Assembly (NCBI GenBank): GCA_022574655.1
Contig: JACZRQ010000004.1
Location: forward strand, 1-55,566
DNA length: 55,566 bases
Direction of reading: 5' to 3'
Source of the DNA: Chloroflexota bacterium
Lineage (GTDB): Bacteria; Chloroflexota; Dehalococcoidia; SM23-28-2; RBG-16-64-32
The position numbers and the translations under genes are program-made. Shown here one piece after another: positions 51,627 through 55,566 of this stretch (position 1 is its first letter; the number at the start of each line of letters is the position of its first letter). The notes under the pieces were generated by a model that was not told where the DNA came from, did not search any database, and saw only the letters and a program-made list of their open reading frames with translations.

Positions 51627-53336
51627 ATGCCTCGCATTGAACTCCCTTTCCCCGATACGGAATGGTCAGAAGCCTCTCACAGCTCTAAATGTGCAACGTG
51701 TTCTGCCCTGACGCCCGAAATGCGTGAGCAGTCTGATGAGTTCACGCATCTCAAGCGCTACCTCCACACTATGCCGGTCGAAGAGTTTGGCGCGCCGAAA
51801 TTCGCCGAAGAACTCGGGCGTGCGATGGGCGCCGACGAGCAGCCCAACTACATCTACCCCGTCGGCAACGCTGTCTTTGCGCACATCTTGTATGACAAGG
51901 AAGACGCTCGTGACTGGTACGTCCCTATCGAGCCCGTCATCCTCAGCAACTACGACTCCCTCATGGAGATTATCGAAGAGCTGCTCATAGATGCCGTTCA
52001 CAAGTTCAGCCAGCCAACCAATACCGACGAGCAGCGGGAGGTACTCCTCCACGCGCTCGACAAAGTCGTCACCGTCAAGTCGCAGGGAAGTCTAGCGCCG
52101 TCGGGCGGTTGGAAGAAGGGCAAGGGACGCATGGCCGTCGGCCAGATCGACCTCGAGGCCATACGTTACCTCCTGCTCCGTGACAAGGTGGGCCTCGGCG
52201 TTCTGGATGGTATGATCCTCGACCCCAACATCGAGGACATTAGCTGTGCCGGACTCGGCCCCGTATTCATTGAGCACAAGGTGTTCATGGGTCTTAAGTC
52301 CACCGTCATCTTCGACCGTCATGACGACCTCGACGCTTTCCTCCGCCGCACCTCAGAGCGAATCAAAAAGCCCGTCACCTACCGCAAGCCGATCGTAGAC
52401 GCCGTGCTCCCGGACGGTTCTCGTGTCAACATCGTCTACGGCGAAGAGATCTCCAAGCGCGGCAGCAACTTCACCATCAGAAAGTTCACATCCACCCCCT
52501 TGAGCGTGATGGACGTCATCAACGGTGGCGCCGCCACGTACCAGATGATCGCCTACCTCTCGATCATGATTGAAGGGGGGATGAACCTGTGGGTCTCCGG
52601 CGAGACCGCGTCAGGCAAGACCACGCTTCTCAACGCCCTCACCACCTTCTATCCGGGCGAATCCAAAATCGTCACCGTTGAGGACACGCCGGAGGTCCAG
52701 GTCCCCCACCCCAACTGGATTCGTGAGGTTATTCGTGGCTCCGCCGGCGAAGCCTCCGCCGTCACCATGTTTGACCTGCTCAAGGCTGCCCTTCGGCAGC
52801 GCCCGAACGCCATCATCATCGGTGAGATCCGTGGTGAGGAAGGCAACATCGCCTTCCAGGCCATGCAGACCGGCCACGCCGTCATGGCTACCTTCCACGC
52901 TGCCACCGTCGAGAAGCTCATCCAGAGGGTCACTGCGGCGCCTATCTCCGTCCCCAAGGGCTACATGGACAACCTCAACCTCGTCGTCATCTGTTCCTCC
53001 GTCAAGTTGCCCAACGGCAAACTTGGCCGCCGCATCATGTCCGTCAACGAACTCTTCGGCTACGACTCCGTCACCGATTCCTTCTCCTTTGCCGAAACCT
53101 TCCACTGGGACCCGATTACGGACACCCACGAGTTCACTGGCTACATGAACAGCTACTTGCTCGAGAACAAAATCGCCCCCGCACGCGGAATTCCGCCCAA
53201 CCAGCGTCGTCGCATCTATCAGGAAATCGACAGGCGAGCCAAGGTTCTGGAGAAACTACACAAAGGCTCGAACATCACTGACTTCTACGAGTTGTACAAG
53301 GTGCTGGGGAATGCCAAAAGCCAAGGACTCTTCTAA
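51627..53336 (+). CDS. arlI: Archaellum motor ATPase ArlI
   Basis: 569 residues from ATG at 51627, eight bases after the ArlH stop. The N-terminal domain includes a Cys-x-x-Cys pair (SKCATCSAL). The ATPase core has GPVFIEHKVFMGLKST, Walker A WVSGETASGKTTLLNALT, acidic box VEDTPEVQVPHPNWIREV, Walker B PNAIIIGEIRGEEGNIAFQA and TGHAVMATFHAATVEKLIQR followed by ISVPKGYMDNLNLVV. The VSGETASGKTT and DTPE..VPH..W signature and PK.YMDNLN belong to the ArlI/FlaI branch, not PilT, PilB or TadA. It is the hexameric ATPase that powers assembly and rotation. Length exceeds archaeal ArlI by ~30-50 residues, mainly in the N-terminal region. Confidence 0.95.
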   Translation: MPRIELPFPDTEWSEASHSSKCATCSALTPEMREQSDEFTHLKRYLHTMPVEEFGAPKFAEELGRAMGADEQPNYIYPVGNAVFAHILYDKEDARDWYVPIEPVILSNYDSLMEIIEELLIDAVHKFSQPTNTDEQREVLLHALDKVVTVKSQGSLAPSGGWKKGKGRMAVGQIDLEAIRYLLLRDKVGLGVLDGMILDPNIEDISCAGLGPVFIEHKVFMGLKSTVIFDRHDDLDAFLRRTSERIKKPVTYRKPIVDAVLPDGSRVNIVYGEEISKRGSNFTIRKFTSTPLSVMDVINGGAATYQMIAYLSIMIEGGMNLWVSGETASGKTTLLNALTTFYPGESKIVTVEDTPEVQVPHPNWIREVIRGSAGEASAVTMFDLLKAALRQRPNAIIIGEIRGEEGNIAFQAMQTGHAVMATFHAATVEKLIQRVTAAPISVPKGYMDNLNLVVICSSVKLPNGKLGRRIMSVNELFGYDSVTDSFSFAETFHWDPITDTHEFTGYMNSYLLENKIAPARGIPPNQRRRIYQEIDRRAKVLEKLHKGSNITDFYELYKVLGNAKSQGLF

Positions 53337-54870
53337 GGACCAGTTCGGTTCCGGGCGTAATGCGGCACTGGCCCAGATCAAGTCGGGCATGCTCCTTGAC
53401 CTGGACCAGAGCCAGTTCGACCTGCTAACCGTCCTCACGTACCTTTCATCGATTTCTACCGCTAACCTCAGCCGGGCGCAGTTGTTCGCCGCCGCCGCCG
53501 AACTCGGATACGGCCCATCTCCGTACTTCGCTAGGGTAGCGAACCTCGTCCAATGCCTCGGATACGACTACTCGCACGCCTGTCACGTCGTGTCGCGTTC
53601 CGCCAAGGACCCCACGATGCGGCAGTTCTTGCTGCGCTTCGGGAACTCCATGGCCTCCGGTGAGCCAGAGCCCGTCTTCCTCGTTCGTGAAAGGGACGTG
53701 GTGCTCGAGGACTACACGAACGAATACGAGCGAGCGATCGAGTCGCTGCGAAAGTGGACGGACGCCTTCGTGGCCTTGCTCGTCTCCTGCAACCTCATCG
53801 TCCTCGTCGCTCTCATATCCAACATGATCTACAACCTCGGCTCTGTTCTAATGATCGTCGTCGAGGCCGTCGCTATCATCGCTGCGGCCATGGGCGCCTA
53901 TCTGCTCTACCGAATCTCCCCCTTCGACCCCATGGTCCACAAGATGGACCATAAATCGGACGAGCAGCGGCGTATGTCGCTCGTGGCGCGCGTCCTCTTT
54001 CCTACCGCTCTGCTCGCCGGAATCGGCGCCTACTTCGTGCTCGGAAACATCGCCTACTCGCTCCTCATCAGTGGCTTGCTTATCCTTCCCATCGGAATCG
54101 TCGCGCAACGCCTTGAAAGCAAGATAGACGCTCGGGACCGCGACATCGCGGACTTCTTGCGCGCTCTCGGTGGCGTCACCGGCGCTCGCGGCAGCACGGT
54201 GATCGAAAGTATCGGTCACATAGACCCGCGCGCCATCGGCTCGCTCGAACCTGAGCTCAGACGCCTGCTGACCCGGGTCTCCACCGGCCTCGACACCGGT
54301 CTCTGCTGGGGTCGTTTCATGGCCGATACGAGCAGCGAACTCATCCACCGTGTCGTCCGGGGATTCTGGGACGGAAACAACCTTGGCGGAGATCCCGAGA
54401 AGGTAGGCGCCTATTCAGCAGACATGGCGATGAGGGTCTGGCTTCTTCGCGCCAAGAAGAAACTCGTGTCGTCAACCTTCAACTACGTCATCGTCCCCAT
54501 GCACGTCGCCCTCACGGGCACGCTGGTCTTCATCAGCGAGGTAGTCACTGCCTTCAATACCAAGTTAGTTGAGGCTCAGGAGGTCGCGACCACCGAAAAC
54601 GCCTCTAGCATTAATCCGGAGGACATCGGCATACCGGGAGCGTTGAGCTTCCAATCGTTCGATACCGGATTCGTCAGCACGATGGTGATGATCGTCATCC
54701 TGTCGTTAACCGCTATCAACGGCTTTGCACCCAGGGCCGCTGCCGGCGGTCATTCGTTCAAAGCGGCCTTTTTCGGGTCCATCACCATGGTTACCAGCGG
54801 GATCATATTGCTCGTGCTTCCGCCGATGGCCCAGAGCCTGTTCTCAGACACCCTCTCCACACCGATTTAG
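53311..54870 (+). CDS. arlJ: Archaellum membrane platform ArlJ
   Basis: 519 residues. Its ATG lies inside arlI (26-base overlap), so the two are co-translated. A cytosolic T2SSF-type domain (~90-160), two helices (AFVALLVSCNLIVLVALIS, ...), a second cytosolic domain with the basic loop (HKMDHKSDEQRRMSL), a TM region, a large T2SSF half (SIGHIDPRAIGSLEPELRRLL, GFWDGNNLGGDPEKVGAYSADM), and three C-terminal helices ending MAQSLFSD. The C-terminal arrangement, with a NTKL-type extracellular loop (~70 residues) between the last helices, is that of ArlJ rather than PilC. It forms the membrane core on which ArlI acts. Confidence 0.93.
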   Translation: MPKAKDSSKDQFGSGRNAALAQIKSGMLLDLDQSQFDLLTVLTYLSSISTANLSRAQLFAAAAELGYGPSPYFARVANLVQCLGYDYSHACHVVSRSAKDPTMRQFLLRFGNSMASGEPEPVFLVRERDVVLEDYTNEYERAIESLRKWTDAFVALLVSCNLIVLVALISNMIYNLGSVLMIVVEAVAIIAAAMGAYLLYRISPFDPMVHKMDHKSDEQRRMSLVARVLFPTALLAGIGAYFVLGNIAYSLLISGLLILPIGIVAQRLESKIDARDRDIADFLRALGGVTGARGSTVIESIGHIDPRAIGSLEPELRRLLTRVSTGLDTGLCWGRFMADTSSELIHRVVRGFWDGNNLGGDPEKVGAYSADMAMRVWLLRAKKKLVSSTFNYVIVPMHVALTGTLVFISEVVTAFNTKLVEAQEVATTENASSINPEDIGIPGALSFQSFDTGFVSTMVMIVILSLTAINGFAPRAAAGGHSFKAAFFGSITMVTSGIILLVLPPMAQSLFSDTLSTPI

Positions 54871-54880
54871 TGAGGCAATC

Positions 54881-55566
54881 ATGAAGTTCCCCAAATTCGG
54901 CAAAGGCAACTCGGAACCCAAGTCTGAAAAGGCTGACGAGCCGCAGCTGGCCCTGCCAGACAAAACTCCCGGCGGCTCCCTGGGTGATATTCTCGCCCCC
55001 CGCGACCAGACGCCCGCGGCGCCTGATTCTGCGCCCGCCAGTCCCGGCGACGCCATACTGTCTCCCGCGCCGGCGCAACCGGCTGCCAGTCCCGGCGACG
55101 CCATACTGTCTCCCGCGCCGGCGCAACCGGCTGCCAACCCCGCCGACGCCATACTCTCGCCAACCACCACTCCCGAGCCTGCCCCTGCGCCTGACGCCGA
55201 CCCGATAGCCCCGCCTGTTGGCGGTGCGTCACACGAAACGGCATCTGACCCGGCGGCTGACGCACAACCCGACGCTGTCACAGACGTGCTCGCTGAGGCC
55301 GCCGAGAACCCCCTCGAGCCGGAAACTACCGACGACGTTCTGGCTGGCCTCGGAGATTCGGATGACGAAGAATCCACCGACGACCTGCTCGACATCTTCA
55401 AAGAAGCCAAAGAAGAGGTTGAGGAAAGTTCACTCGCCGCTGGTCTGGACGACATCCCGATCGGCGATATCGTGGCGGACCTCTCCACCACGAGCGAACG
55501 TCTCGGCGTGGTCCCCAAGAACGTACAACAGGTTCCCGCCGCCGCGCCCGCCGTCCTCGCCTACCT
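54881..55566 (+). CDS. Unknown archaellum-locus protein, open at window edge
   Basis: Open frame of at least 228 codons running off the right edge. Starts KFPKFGKGNSEPKSEKADEP, followed by a ~110-residue Pro/Ala-rich stretch with the 16-residue repeat ASPGDAILSPAPAQPA twice in DNA-level tandem (55037-55084 and 55085-55132) and a partial third. Then acidic segments (ETTDDVLAGLGDSDDEESTD, LLDIFKEAKEEVEE). Repeated (G/A)DAILSP peptides resemble linear binding motifs. It lies ten bases after arlJ and looks co-transcribed. No family recognised; could be an adaptor between the motor and chemotaxis proteins. Confidence 0.6.
   Translation, partial: MKFPKFGKGNSEPKSEKADEPQLALPDKTPGGSLGDILAPRDQTPAAPDSAPASPGDAILSPAPAQPAASPGDAILSPAPAQPAANPADAILSPTTTPEPAPAPDADPIAPPVGGASHETASDPAADAQPDAVTDVLAEAAENPLEPETTDDVLAGLGDSDDEESTDDLLDIFKEAKEEVEESSLAAGLDDIPIGDIVADLSTTSERLGVVPKNVQQVPAAAPAVLAY
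55037..55132 (+). repeat. 48-bp coding tandem repeat
   Basis: Two identical 48-base units and a degenerate third (to ~55165) encode ASPGDAILSPAPAQPA. It lies in the last, partial gene. Identity at silent sites implies recent duplication. Confidence 0.9.

Noticed and set aside
49602-54870. Type IV pilus or Tad locus instead of archaellum
   Set aside because: ArlH-type KaiC-like ATPase and two beta-sandwich stator proteins have no counterpart in pilus loci, and ArlI motifs follow the archaellum pattern.
45224-55566. Archaeal origin of the whole window
   Set aside because: Bacterial RsgA, ECF sigma, HD-GYP, riboswitch, -35/-10 promoter and sortase-like signals are linked on the same contig.

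Overview
The window looks like chromosomal DNA of a GC-rich, Gram-positive-like or monoderm bacterium, most plausibly Chloroflexota (Dehalococcoidia/SAR202-like). It is clearly bacterial: Shine-Dalgarno starts, a TTGACA-type promoter, RsgA, an ECF sigma factor, an HD-GYP protein, a c-di-AMP riboswitch, an LPxTG-like surface protein and lipoproteins. The phylum is an inference from gene content (LLM/PPOX-type probable F420 enzymes, pseudo-hydrolase/cyclase fusions, the archaellum genes) and was not tested.

Layout. 1-4.9 kb is a patchwork: a phage-like small protein, a HerA-type ATPase, the tail of a DUF927 protein joined in frame to a 5'-truncated copper P-type ATPase, and a YHS protein with its own start. 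5-10.6 kb holds an amidase, a secreted subtilase with 13 pentapeptide repeats, and an HD-GYP phosphodiesterase followed by a stand-alone copy of its membrane domain. 10.7-16.7 kb is a MarR-controlled operon for aromatic ring hydroxylation and cleavage, with a palindromic operator on the promoter. 16.9-22.3 kb has a zinc ribbon, a TreT-like trehalose synthase, an MFS carrier, and an LLM oxidoreductase/enoyl-CoA hydratase/FMN reductase set.

22.6-29.9 kb (minus strand) holds a frameshifted esterase, an SDR and four paralogous proteins fusing an alpha/beta-hydrolase-like domain to a class III nucleotide cyclase. All four have lost the hydrolase nucleophile, and one is broken by what looks like gene conversion from its neighbour. 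Two further remnants lie at 31.2 and 33.5 kb. 30-44.9 kb carries rsgA, several secreted or surface proteins (anchor-L/RTX, matrixin/beta-propeller/dockerin, a repeat protein, LPxTG-like, two lipoproteins), a patatin, a second LLM enzyme, a c-di-AMP riboswitch before a zinc-ribbon gene, an ECF sigma factor fused to a TPR remnant, and families of intergenic repeats.

45.2 kb to the end is the most striking region: an archaellum (archaeal flagellum) locus in a bacterial context. It has five tandem archaellins with class III signal peptides, an ArlC/D/E-like protein, ArlG, ArlF, ArlH, ArlI, ArlJ and a partly visible unknown protein. Order and motifs match euryarchaeal arl/fla operons, with local features: Ca-loop-like inserts in the archaellins, a conserved element upstream of three archaellins, 9-codon abortive starts, a strong hairpin after the last archaellin, and Pro/Ala/acid-rich disordered regions in three components. 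No prepilin peptidase is visible here.
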